From Candidatus Methanoperedens sp. (GTDB lineage: Archaea; Halobacteriota; Methanosarcinia; Methanosarcinales; Methanoperedenaceae), in the NCBI GenBank assembly GCA_028717345.1, contig JAQUNZ010000023.1, positions 1 through 33,585 of the forward strand: DNA of 33,585 bases, in the 5' to 3' direction. Position numbers and translations under genes: made by a program. Of this stretch, positions 15,397 to 24,276 are shown piece after piece. Position 1 is the stretch's first letter. Every line of letters starts with the position of its first letter. The notes below the pieces were generated by a model. The model did no database searches. It was not told the DNA's origin and saw only the letters and a list, made by a program, of their open reading frames with translations.

Positions 15397-18252
15397 ATGA
15401 AAGAAAGGTACAACCCGCATGAAATAGAGGAAAAGTGGCAGAGCAGATGGACAGAATCAAAGATTTTCCAGCCGGAACCTGACAGCAGGGAAAAATTCTT
15501 TATAACTATCCCTTACCCTTATCTTAATGGCAACCTTCACGCAGGGCATACCCGCACTTTCACCATCGGGGACGTAGTGGCGCGTTATAAAAGGATGCTG
15601 GGTTACAATGTTCTTTTCCCTATGGGTTTTCATGCCACGGGAACCCCGATCGTAGGGCTTGCAGAACAGATACATAAAAAAGACCCGGAAACGATCAGAG
15701 TATATAACAAACTTCATGAGATACCGCTTGAAGTCCTGGACACGATACAGACGCCAGAACAGATAGTTGAATATTTTAGCATACAGGCAGAAGCCGCCAT
15801 GAAAATAATTGGTTTCTCAATTGACTGGCGGCGCAGGTTCACTACTACTGACCCGCACTACAAGAAGTTCATCACATGGCAGTTCAATCTTCTCCACAGT
15901 ATGAATAAGGTCGTAAAAGGCTCACATCCTGTGAGGTGGTGCCCGAACGACGAGAACCCGGTTGAAGACCATGACATCTTACGGGGTGAAGACGCAACAA
16001 TAATCGATTACACGCTCATCAAGTTCAAGCTCAGTGATGATTTACTTCCCTGCGCAACTTTACGCCCTGAGACCGTATTTGGAGTCACGAACCTGTGGGT
16101 GAACCCGAAAATAGTTCATGTCAGGGTTAAAGTTAACGGCGAATCGTGGATAGTCAGCAGGGAAGCCTACGAGAAGCTTCGGTTCACTGATAAAAAAGTG
16201 GAGCTGATAGCTGAGGTGAAAGGCGATGAACTGATAGGGAAAAAAGTAACCAATCCTGTCACGAATTCTTCAGTGCTGATATTACCTGCATCTTTCGTGA
16301 GCCCTGATAACGGCAGCGGCATCGTCATGAGCGTTCCCGCACATGCGCCGTATGATCACCTTGCCCTTCGCGACCTGAAAGGCGCGGATCTTACAAAATA
16401 CGGCATCAACGAAGATGTTTCGTCCATACCCCTCATATCTCTTATTAAAGTCCCGGAATATGGGAAATATCCTGCCGTGGATGCAGTGAAAGAACTTAAA
16501 GTGAAAGACCAGAACGACCCGAAAGCCGAAGAAGCCACCAAGCTTGTGTACAGGCGGGAGTTCCATGGCGGCGTGCTCACTGAAACCACTGGAAAATATG
16601 CAGGCATGGCAGTGTCTAAAATAAAAGACGTTCTGACGCGCGACCTTATCGAGAAAGGGGTTGCTGACGTATTCTATGAATTCAGCGAGTCGCCTGTAGT
16701 GTGCAGGTGCGGTGCAACATGCGTTATAAAGATGGTTGAGAACCAGTGGTTCCTGAACTATTCCGAACCTTCCTGGAAAGAGCAGGTTTACACATGCCTT
16801 AAGAACATGAATATTATACCGCCTGAGATCAGAGTGGATTTTGAGAACAAGGTGGACTGGCTAAAAGACAAAGCCTGCGCACGGCGCAAAGGTCTTGGAA
16901 CAAGACTGCCGTGGGATACTGCATGGATGATTGAGTCGCTTGGCGATTCAACGATTTATATGAGTTATTATATTATTGCCAAATATCTGGATAAATTCAC
17001 TCCAGAACAATTAAAAGAAGAGTTCTTTAATTACTGTCTGATGGGAAAAGGAACGCCAGAGAGTGTTTCTGAAAAAACAGGCATCGGTGTTGATGTCATT
17101 AGAAGAATCAGGAGTGATTTTGAATACTGGTATCCGGTTGACCTTCGCACTTCAGGTAAAGACCTTATTCCCAACCACCTGTTGTTCTTCCTGTTCCACC
17201 ATGTTGCGATATTCCCTGAAATGTACTGGCCGCGTGCCATTGCTATCAACGGTTTTGTATCGCTTGAAGGGCAGAAGATGAGCAAGTCAAAAGGACCCAT
17301 TCTAACACTTCGATCTGCAGTAAAGGAATATGGCGCAGACGTCACGCGGCTATATATCCTGAGCTCTGCAGAGCATGTCCAGGACGCAGACTGGCGTAAA
17401 GCTGATGTGGAATCCACAAGTAAGCAGGTTGAAAGATTTTACAAGCTTGCATACGACATTATCAAATCAGAAGATACAGGCGAAATAAAACTCATAGATA
17501 AATGGATGCTGAGCAGATTACAGTACAGGATACGTGAAACTGCGGATGCGCTCAACAGGATGCAGACAAGAAGGGCTGTCCAGAACGCTTTCTACATGCT
17601 CATGAACGATATGAAATGGTATGAGCGCCGGGGTGGGAGAGCTGCCTGCAAGCAGATATTAAATACCTGGGTACGTTTGATGGCTCCTTTTACACCGCAT
17701 ATTTGCGAGGAAATAGGTGAAGAAATGGGAATTGACATGGTATCTCTGGCAAGGTTCCCGGTGGCTGACGCTGCGCTTACGGATAAGGGGGCAGAACTCT
17801 CTGAAGAAATAATAGCAAATACACTGCGGGACATGGAAGAAATAATCAGGCTCATCAGGATAAAGCCCAAAAGGATCGTATTATATACCTCTGCGGAATG
17901 GAAAAAACAGGTACTTAAAAAAGCCATCGCAATGAAAAAAGACAATGCACTTGACATGAAAACGCTCATGAACACCCTTATGGGCGATCCAGCCATGCGC
18001 ACGTATGGAAAGGATATCCCGAAATTCGCGCAGAAGATCATAACAGATATCCAGGGGATGGAACCTGACCTCATGGATGCCCTGCTTGATGTTGATTTTG
18101 ATGAAGTTTCAGCATTGAACGAAGCTCGTGAATTCATAAGTGGGGTTGTGGAATGCAATATTGAAATATATAGTGCTGACGCTCCAGGATATGATCCGCA
18201 GAATAAAAGCCGTTTTGCATCTCCAATGAGACCTGCTATTTACATTGAATAA
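15397..18252 (+). CDS. leuS: Leucyl-tRNA synthetase, archaeal type
   Basis: LeuS charges tRNA-Leu with leucine. From ATG 15397 it has 951 residues. The class I signatures are HAGH (48-51, in NGNLHAGHTRTF) and KMSKS (627-631). The CP1 editing domain is in place, with TLRPETVFGVTNLWVNP and GSGIVMSVPAHAPYDH, the latter holding the editing-pocket Asp. The archaeal/eukaryotic form is shown by the zinc-like CRCGATCVIKM and the long C-terminal tail. ATG 15373 is eight codons upstream but touches a GGAGGT with no spacer; RYNPHEIEEKW right after 15397 is the usual family start, so I chose 15397 without being certain. Confidence 0.95.
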   Translation: MKERYNPHEIEEKWQSRWTESKIFQPEPDSREKFFITIPYPYLNGNLHAGHTRTFTIGDVVARYKRMLGYNVLFPMGFHATGTPIVGLAEQIHKKDPETIRVYNKLHEIPLEVLDTIQTPEQIVEYFSIQAEAAMKIIGFSIDWRRRFTTTDPHYKKFITWQFNLLHSMNKVVKGSHPVRWCPNDENPVEDHDILRGEDATIIDYTLIKFKLSDDLLPCATLRPETVFGVTNLWVNPKIVHVRVKVNGESWIVSREAYEKLRFTDKKVELIAEVKGDELIGKKVTNPVTNSSVLILPASFVSPDNGSGIVMSVPAHAPYDHLALRDLKGADLTKYGINEDVSSIPLISLIKVPEYGKYPAVDAVKELKVKDQNDPKAEEATKLVYRREFHGGVLTETTGKYAGMAVSKIKDVLTRDLIEKGVADVFYEFSESPVVCRCGATCVIKMVENQWFLNYSEPSWKEQVYTCLKNMNIIPPEIRVDFENKVDWLKDKACARRKGLGTRLPWDTAWMIESLGDSTIYMSYYIIAKYLDKFTPEQLKEEFFNYCLMGKGTPESVSEKTGIGVDVIRRIRSDFEYWYPVDLRTSGKDLIPNHLLFFLFHHVAIFPEMYWPRAIAINGFVSLEGQKMSKSKGPILTLRSAVKEYGADVTRLYILSSAEHVQDADWRKADVESTSKQVERFYKLAYDIIKSEDTGEIKLIDKWMLSRLQYRIRETADALNRMQTRRAVQNAFYMLMNDMKWYERRGGRAACKQILNTWVRLMAPFTPHICEEIGEEMGIDMVSLARFPVADAALTDKGAELSEEIIANTLRDMEEIIRLIRIKPKRIVLYTSAEWKKQVLKKAIAMKKDNALDMKTLMNTLMGDPAMRTYGKDIPKFAQKIITDIQGMEPDLMDALLDVDFDEVSALNEAREFISGVVECNIEIYSADAPGYDPQNKSRFASPMRPAIYIE

Positions 18253-18289
18253 CTGTTAAGTAGTGATAAGCGGATAAATACATACAAAT

Positions 18290-18655
18290 ATGAACACATC
18301 CAGGTTGCTTGAAAAAATATTGGACGATCTAAAACTTCCGGGTGGTATAGATGCCTCAATAGTGGCAAGCAGAGATGGTTTACTTATATATTCAAATACA
18401 GTTTTAAAGGAACATGCGCAAACCTTTGCAGCCATGTCGGCTACAATGCTGGGGGCTGCGGAAACTGCAACATTAGAACTCAGAAAAGGTATTCCAGAGA
18501 GAATAATAGTGGAATCGGTTAACGGGAAGATAATCGCGACCGGCGCAGGACCAAAAGCTCTGCTTGTAGTTTTGACCGAGCCCAATGCAAGTCTCGGGTT
18601 AATCCTTATCGAAGTGGCTAAAGCGTCAGAAAAGATTAGAGAAGTATTGGGGTAA
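18290..18655 (+). CDS. Roadblock/LC7 domain protein (MglB-like)
   Basis: This 121-residue protein has the roadblock/LC7 layout: helix (SRLLEKILDDLKL), strand pair with GIDASIVASRDGLLIYSN, a long helix (AQTFAAMSATMLGAAETA), then the strands ERIIVESVNGKIIATGAG and ALLVVLTEPNASLGLILIE, and a last helix. Such proteins dimerise and often act on small GTPases (MglB on MglA) or sit next to signalling ATPases. No Ras-like GTPase gene lies in this window. It begins 37 bases after leuS and ends three bases before the KaiC-like gene, so it heads a seven-gene run. Confidence 0.88.
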   Translation: MNTSRLLEKILDDLKLPGGIDASIVASRDGLLIYSNTVLKEHAQTFAAMSATMLGAAETATLELRKGIPERIIVESVNGKIIATGAGPKALLVVLTEPNASLGLILIEVAKASEKIREVLG

Positions 18656-18658
18656 TGT

Positions 18659-20101
18659 ATGAAACATGTGGTAACCGGAGTAAACGGGCTTGATGATGTA
18701 TTAGAGGGAGGTTTTTTAAGACCTTCTATCGTATTAATTGGGGGTGCGGCAGGTACAGGGAAGACCACAATGGCATTGCAATCCCTTTTTAATGCAGCAA
18801 AAAATGATGAAAACTGCATGTATGTCACGACCCTTACCGAGCCGATAGCTACGATCAACAATTTCATGTCCAGATTCTCTTTCTACAATGCCTCACTGCT
18901 GGAAAAAGGTAATATTAAATATCTCCCTCTTGATATTGAGATCATCCATGATAGCACAAATGCTATCATAAACGAAATGGAAAAAAACATTGATGTGATA
19001 AAACCTGACAGGATAGTTATCGACCCTGTTAACGTGTTGGCTATGGGGTCTGATGAAGAAGAGATGAGAAAATTCTTTTATGATCTCTTCATGAGTATGA
19101 AAGCATGGAACTCTCTAGTTCTGGTAACAGGTGAATTTACCTATGAATCGCTTATTCGAAGCTCTTTGAGCTATCTTGTGGATGGTGTAATCTATCTCAG
19201 TAACGAACCGTTCCATGAGCGAAATATCAGGTATCTCAGTGTGCTGAAGATGAGGGGACAGGATTTTTCAGGCGGAAAACATTCCTGCAAACTAACTCAA
19301 GACGGGTTTACAGTATACCCAAGAAAAATACCTGAAACAAGGACATCTATTCAGAAAGAACGCATTTCAACAGGAATAAAAGGGCTGGACAAGATGACAG
19401 ATGGAGGTTTCATGCGTGGCACATCTATCCTGCTCTCTGGTTCAAGCGGGACCGGTAAGACAGTGATAGGGACACAGTTCATTGTAAACAGTCTGCTAAA
19501 AAATGAGCCCGGAATTATAGTTTCATTTGAAGAAGATGCGGTACAGATACGGGAAAATTCAAGGAAGTTCGGATGGGGTCTGGAAGATTTTGAGAACAGG
19601 AATCTACTTAAAATAATATCACCCATTGAATTTGATACCAGCGAACTTGCACTCCAGATATATCATACAGCTGAAAAAATAAAAGCAAGATGCATTATGT
19701 TCGATGGAATTGCCAGACTTCAAAGTTTGATGCCCCCGCATATCCAATTCTCAGATTACATGGAAGGATTTGTCAGCACCTTGAAAAAAATGAATGTTAC
19801 CGCAGTTTATACGAATGAGACGCAGAACCTGACAGGAACTACAAAGGTCACAGGTACGGGTATCTCCCCTGCGATGGACACTGTAATCCTGCTAAGATAT
19901 CTGGAAATAAAAAGTGAAATGCGAAAAGCCATTTCTGTGCTAAAGATGCGTGGAAGCGATCATGACAAGGATATAAGGGAACTTATTATCAATAAAAAGG
20001 GTGTTGAGATAAAAATGCCGTTCAGTGAATATTCCGGGTTGTTATCAGGAAGTCCGGTAAAAGCACCGTCTGATGCTTTCATAGAAGCCTTTAGAAAATG
20101 A
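18659..20101 (+). CDS. KaiC-like two-domain RecA-fold ATPase
   Basis: The 480 residues hold two KaiC/RadA-type domains. Walker A motifs are GGAAGTGKT (28-36) and GSSGTGKT (261-268), and Walker B strands are DRIVIDPVN and CIMFDGIAR. In domain 2 the paired catalytic glutamates are kept as SFEED (E291, E292). In domain 1 they are replaced by TTLTEP (single E61, shifted one place). Compared with the cyanobacterial clock KaiC as I remember it, the Ser phospho-site is kept as S403 in GISPAMDT but the next Thr is Pro. It is therefore a KaiC-family switch, not a clock KaiC. No KaiA or KaiB is present. It overlaps the next gene by four bases. Confidence 0.93.
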   Translation: MKHVVTGVNGLDDVLEGGFLRPSIVLIGGAAGTGKTTMALQSLFNAAKNDENCMYVTTLTEPIATINNFMSRFSFYNASLLEKGNIKYLPLDIEIIHDSTNAIINEMEKNIDVIKPDRIVIDPVNVLAMGSDEEEMRKFFYDLFMSMKAWNSLVLVTGEFTYESLIRSSLSYLVDGVIYLSNEPFHERNIRYLSVLKMRGQDFSGGKHSCKLTQDGFTVYPRKIPETRTSIQKERISTGIKGLDKMTDGGFMRGTSILLSGSSGTGKTVIGTQFIVNSLLKNEPGIIVSFEEDAVQIRENSRKFGWGLEDFENRNLLKIISPIEFDTSELALQIYHTAEKIKARCIMFDGIARLQSLMPPHIQFSDYMEGFVSTLKKMNVTAVYTNETQNLTGTTKVTGTGISPAMDTVILLRYLEIKSEMRKAISVLKMRGSDHDKDIRELIINKKGVEIKMPFSEYSGLLSGSPVKAPSDAFIEAFRK

Positions 20102-20391
20102 CAGATATCATGGATTTAATATTGCTCCAGAAGATATTTAATATATATTCGTGGCTGGCAGCATGTATTATCATGGTTTTTATGGCTGCAATAGCACTAT
20201 TTTATCAAAAGAAATTCGGTAACCGGACGTTTTTTTATTTTTATATAATTCCAATAATTGTTCTTGTTATACCAGCGATACAGTTATTTCCCTTTTTTAC
20301 GTTTCAGGCAGAATTTATAGAATTCCTGGGGTCATTTATCTCTTTTCTGGCAAGTTATTTCCTGTATAGAAAGATGGTGGGTGTGAAATGA
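20098..20391 (+). CDS. Small 3-TM membrane protein (signalling operon, first)
   Basis: This 97-residue protein has three hydrophobic segments, about 18-37, 45-64 and 70-90, with short basic loops (QKKFGNR, YRKMVGVK). I do not recognise a family. It overlaps the KaiC-like gene by ATGA at its start and the next small membrane gene by ATGA at its end, so all three are translated together. It is similar in size and layout to that next protein, and the two may form a membrane complex with the sensor kinase or anchor the KaiC protein; that is inference. Confidence 0.75.
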   Translation: MTDIMDLILLQKIFNIYSWLAACIIMVFMAAIALFYQKKFGNRTFFYFYIIPIIVLVIPAIQLFPFFTFQAEFIEFLGSFISFLASYFLYRKMVGVK

Positions 20392-20684
20392 ATTTTGAAG
20401 TAATTGATACGGTCTCTTTTTTATTGTTTACATGCATACTTTATTTTTTAAGTGTTTTCAGTAAAAGGTTTGGGGATGTGATGGGTATGAAAAAATATTA
20501 CTATCTTTATTATGCAGGTATATTTTTCACATTTTCAGGTTCTGTCATAATGAGCCTGTCTGTGCCTGTTCTTGAACCTCAGGAATTGTTCGGGTATGTC
20601 TTCTTTTCAATTGGATTGACTCTTGGTCTTATAGCGTCGATAAAATATTGGGGATGGTTAATAAAAGAAATCATTAAGGGATAA
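20388..20684 (+). CDS. Small 3-TM membrane protein (signalling operon, second)
   Basis: This 98-residue protein has three hydrophobic segments, about 9-25, 38-58 and 66-88. A basic loop (SKRFGDVMGMKKYYYLYY) separates the first two, and PVLEPQELFGY lies between the last two. I do not recognise a family. The size, segment count and loop placement mirror the protein encoded just before it, so they may be distant tandem duplicates. It ends five bases before the binding-lipoprotein gene. Confidence 0.75.
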   Translation: MNFEVIDTVSFLLFTCILYFLSVFSKRFGDVMGMKKYYYLYYAGIFFTFSGSVIMSLSVPVLEPQELFGYVFFSIGLTLGLIASIKYWGWLIKEIIKG

Positions 20685-20689
20685 ACTCT

Positions 20690-21601
20690 ATGAAAACCAT
20701 TCTCTTAATTATTTTAACCAGTGCAATTATATCTTCAGGTTGTATTGAGAAAACGGAAATGCTAAACCTGAGCATAGTGAAGGAACCCGATATCAGGGGA
20801 AATGATACTGCTATTAAGGTCGCTATCTCCTCGGTGATATCTCCAAAAGAATCCATAAATTATTATGAAGGATTGATACAATACATTTCATCCAAACTTG
20901 GCAGACCGATAAAGATCATCCATAGACGCACATACCAGGAAATAAATGACATGGTAAAGAAGGGGGAGATCGATTTTGCTTTTGTCTGCAGTGGACCCTA
21001 TGTCGAAGGAAATGATGAATTTGGTATGAAACTTCTCGTGGTTCCAGAGTCATATGGAAAAAACACATATTATTCTTACATCATTGTCCCCCGGAACAGC
21101 AATTATACAAATCTATCCGACCTTCGGGGCAAAAGGTTTGCGTTCACTGACCCGTTATCTAATACAGGATGGTTGTATCCTGCATACAGGCTTTCTCTTA
21201 TCAATGAAACACCCGAATCGTTTTTTGGAGCGGATGAAAAATTCAGGAATAACTTTTTTTACACATACAGCCACGACAATTCCATCATTGCAGTGGCGGA
21301 AGGGGTGGCAGAAGGAGCAGCCGTCAACAGCAGGGTATATGAATATATGAAGTTTGAAAAACCCGATATCATACAGCAAACAAGAATAATCGAAGTTTCA
21401 CAGCCTTTTGCCAATCCTCCTGTGGTGGTATCAGGTGATGTAGATCCGTTATTTGAGCAAAGACTTAAAGATATTTTCCTGAATATGGATAAGGATGAAG
21501 AGGGAAAAAAGATACTCTCAAGGATCATGATAGACAGATTTGTAACTCTGAATGACAGCAATTATGACCCCATCCGTGAAATGAGGAATAGCATAAAATG
21601 A
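20690..21601 (+). CDS. PhnD-like periplasmic-type binding lipoprotein
   Basis: The 303-residue protein has a lipoprotein signal with lipobox ISSGC (Cys18) and then a type-II solute-binding fold of the PhnD/phosphonate class. Marks are KVAISSVISPKESINYYEGLI, IIHRRTYQEINDMVKKGEIDFAFVCSGPY, YSYIIVPRNSNYTNLSDLRGKRFAF and DPLSNTGWLYPAYRL. PhnD proteins usually feed an ABC importer, but no permease or ATPase gene is here. Its stop overlaps the start of the histidine kinase gene (ATGA). This pairing is known from other sensor systems where the binding protein presents a ligand to the kinase, so a co-sensor role is likely. The ligand cannot be read from the sequence. Confidence 0.88.
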   Translation: MKTILLIILTSAIISSGCIEKTEMLNLSIVKEPDIRGNDTAIKVAISSVISPKESINYYEGLIQYISSKLGRPIKIIHRRTYQEINDMVKKGEIDFAFVCSGPYVEGNDEFGMKLLVVPESYGKNTYYSYIIVPRNSNYTNLSDLRGKRFAFTDPLSNTGWLYPAYRLSLINETPESFFGADEKFRNNFFYTYSHDNSIIAVAEGVAEGAAVNSRVYEYMKFEKPDIIQQTRIIEVSQPFANPPVVVSGDVDPLFEQRLKDIFLNMDKDEEGKKILSRIMIDRFVTLNDSNYDPIREMRNSIK

Positions 21602-24276
21602 AAAGCCTGAGATTCAAGATAATTATATCCACAATGCTGATAGGATTATTTGTGATCCTGGGTTCATTTCTTGTTATTCAGGATATACAGAAAGGGATAA
21701 TTGAAGGGGAGTTTCGCGACAAGGGAATATTAGTGGCGGATCATTTGAGATTGGAACTCACAGACCCGGTGCTTGTAAATGATCTGATGGAAATAAAGAA
21801 CTACATTGAAAACCTGAAAAAAGGTTACTCTGATATAGAATATATTTTTGTGACAGATTCAGATGGGGTGGTGCTTGCGCATACCTTTGAGAATGGTTTT
21901 CCAAAAGCGCTTCAAAATATGAGCAAGCCTTCGAACGTTCAGGACGAATTCATATATTATTCTGATAGGGGGGTCATCCATGAATTCGATAGACCGCTTT
22001 TGAACAATATCGGCTATGTCCATTTAGGTTTATCTGAAACACGGGTCAGGACGCATATACAGGAGTCCTCAGACAGGCTGCTGTTGCTTTCGATATCGGC
22101 ATTCGTTCTATTGGGGATATTTATTTTCTTCACAGGAAGATGGCTTACCGAACCTGTGCTCAGGCTTACCGAAGGAGCAAAAAGAATCAATAAGGGCATA
22201 CTTGACCAGAAAATAGAGGTTGCATCAAAAGATGAACTTGGGGAGCTTGCTGCGACATTCAATGACATGTCAAAAACCCTTGATGAGAAAATTAAGGATC
22301 TTGTGACCTCAAAAGAACAGACCGAAACTGCACAAAAGTACCTTGAGACCCTGTTTAACAGCATCGACGATGGCATTATTGTTGTGAATATCAATCATGA
22401 AATCATTAAAGTCAATGAATCGCTGCTTAAAATGATGCGCCTGAGTGAGGAACAATTACTGGGTAAAAGCTGCCACGAGATGATCTTTAGCATCCAGCGC
22501 CCTCATGATAAAGAGGGATGTCCCGTCGGTATAATGCTTCGCACAAAAGAGCCCATGAGGCTTTTGCGTGAAGTACAGGTCAACGGCGATAAAAAAATCC
22601 TGGAAATAAACGGAACTTTGCTCTCAGACAGCAGGGGTGAAATCAACGTAATTTTAGTGCTGAGGGATGTAACAAAACAAAAAGCGCTTGAAGAAGAGAT
22701 AATTGCCAGGAACAGGGAACTGACTACGCTTAACGAAATATCAAAAAATGTCAGCGAGAGCTTTGAACTGGATAAAATATTGTCAAATACCCTGAATAGT
22801 CTGCTAAAACTTACAAAGATGGATTGGGGTGAAATATACCTGCTTGATGAAGGATCAGGGAACTTTGTCCTTGATATCCATGCAGGAAATGATGTTGCTC
22901 CCCCAAAAGTTCTTCCCTCCAATATTAACGTAAGAGATGTACTGGCGATCAATGATCCAGGAAAAAATCCATGGATCAGAGCTGATGGGGGTTCAAATGT
23001 TGATTCATCTTTCGTTGGAATTCCCCTTAAATTGAAAGATAAGGTTTTCGGGGTGATAACGCTTCGAAGCAGCAAGCAGTATAATTTTTCTGATAAAGAT
23101 AAGGACATTTTCACAGCGGTCGGCAATCAGCTCGGTGTTGCCATAGAGAACATCACATTTTATAACAACATCAAGTACCTGAAGGAATTCAATGAAGAGA
23201 TCCTGAATAATGTCAATCTTGCTATCCATGTTGTTGATAAGGACCTGAAAATCCTAGCTGTGAACGATGAATTGATAAAACTTAGCAAGGGCAGGTACAA
23301 AAAAGAAGATATGATAGACAGGGCTCTTTTTGAGATATATCCCTTCCTGAAAGAAAAAAATGTCGATAAAGAATATGAATACGTTAAAAAGACCGGTGAG
23401 ATATTCCAGAGTGAGGAAAAGATAGAATATTACGGGGATGTTGTTTATACTAGCACGAGCAAGATACCGGTCAGGGACCATACAGGGAGTGTCGTCAGGA
23501 TAATTACGGTAATGAAGGATGTAACCGAACAGAAAAGACTCGAAGAGGAATTGAAAGATTCGTATGAGGAGCTCAGATTGACGTATCTGAAGCTAAAGGA
23601 GCTTTTCAAGGTAAAAGAGAACTTCATCTCGAATATGTCGCATGAATTGAGGACGCCGCTTACCTCTATTATGGGGTATACCGAGCTTTTGCTTGATGAA
23701 AATATCCCTTCAGAACAGAAACACAAACTTGAAGTGATATATAGGAATTCTCAACGATTGTCAAGACTAATTCAAGGGCTGCTCGATACTGCAGTCATTG
23801 AATCAAAGAACCTTACGCTAAATATACAGACATTGTCGCTTTATGAGATGATGCAACATATCTCAGAGGATATGAAAGCGGTGACTCAAATAAAAAATAT
23901 TCCTGTGATATTAGATATCCCTGAGCAACTCAAGGTTGAGGGGGACAGGGAAAAATTGATGCAGTTATTCTCAAATATGCTGGACAATGCCATTAAATTT
24001 ACCCTGAAAGGTAAGATTAAAATTACAGCAAGTGAGGATAATGAGTGGGTCCATATTAAATTTGAAGATACGGGTATTGGCATACCGCAGGATAAGCTTG
24101 ATATAATCTTTGACAGGTTCTACCAGCTTGATTCTCCTGAAACACCGAACAGGGGAGGAGCAGGACTGGGTCTATGGATATCAAAAAACATAGTGGAGGC
24201 ACATGGTGGTAAGATATGGGCGGAAAGTAAAAATAGGGGAAGCACATTTCATGTTTTGCTGAAAAAGGAGAACTAA
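21598..24276 (+). CDS. Membrane multi-sensor histidine kinase (HAMP-PAS-GAF-PAS-HisKA-HATPase)
   Basis: The 892 residues run as follows: TM1 (about 8-27), an extracellular sensor of about 130 residues with YIFVTDSDGVVLAHTF as in Cache domains, TM2 (about 161-179), HAMP (180-235), a PAS domain (about 250-365) with two cysteines in SCHEMIF and EGCPVG, a GAF domain (about 375-530), a second PAS (about 535-650), then HisKA with phospho-acceptor H682 in SHELRTPL, and HATPase with N-box DNAIKFT, G1 DTGIGIP and G2 GGAGLGLW. All kinase boxes are intact. It is coupled to the binding lipoprotein upstream (ATGA) and the receiver downstream (TAATG). Confidence 0.95.
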   Translation: MKSLRFKIIISTMLIGLFVILGSFLVIQDIQKGIIEGEFRDKGILVADHLRLELTDPVLVNDLMEIKNYIENLKKGYSDIEYIFVTDSDGVVLAHTFENGFPKALQNMSKPSNVQDEFIYYSDRGVIHEFDRPLLNNIGYVHLGLSETRVRTHIQESSDRLLLLSISAFVLLGIFIFFTGRWLTEPVLRLTEGAKRINKGILDQKIEVASKDELGELAATFNDMSKTLDEKIKDLVTSKEQTETAQKYLETLFNSIDDGIIVVNINHEIIKVNESLLKMMRLSEEQLLGKSCHEMIFSIQRPHDKEGCPVGIMLRTKEPMRLLREVQVNGDKKILEINGTLLSDSRGEINVILVLRDVTKQKALEEEIIARNRELTTLNEISKNVSESFELDKILSNTLNSLLKLTKMDWGEIYLLDEGSGNFVLDIHAGNDVAPPKVLPSNINVRDVLAINDPGKNPWIRADGGSNVDSSFVGIPLKLKDKVFGVITLRSSKQYNFSDKDKDIFTAVGNQLGVAIENITFYNNIKYLKEFNEEILNNVNLAIHVVDKDLKILAVNDELIKLSKGRYKKEDMIDRALFEIYPFLKEKNVDKEYEYVKKTGEIFQSEEKIEYYGDVVYTSTSKIPVRDHTGSVVRIITVMKDVTEQKRLEEELKDSYEELRLTYLKLKELFKVKENFISNMSHELRTPLTSIMGYTELLLDENIPSEQKHKLEVIYRNSQRLSRLIQGLLDTAVIESKNLTLNIQTLSLYEMMQHISEDMKAVTQIKNIPVILDIPEQLKVEGDREKLMQLFSNMLDNAIKFTLKGKIKITASEDNEWVHIKFEDTGIGIPQDKLDIIFDRFYQLDSPETPNRGGAGLGLWISKNIVEAHGGKIWAESKNRGSTFHVLLKKEN

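Noticed and set aside
17592-18158. A 188-residue minus-strand frame inside leuS
   Set aside because: It is Ser/Ile-rich, lacks a ribosome binding site and mirrors the coding sense of leuS.
18659-20101. A circadian clock based on KaiC
   Set aside because: No KaiA or KaiB genes and one phospho-site is Pro; a KaiC-family switch is the safer call.
22503-23126. A 207-residue minus-strand frame inside the histidine kinase gene
   Set aside because: Low-complexity Ser/Leu/Phe composition typical of an antisense shadow; the sense frame has intact kinase domains.
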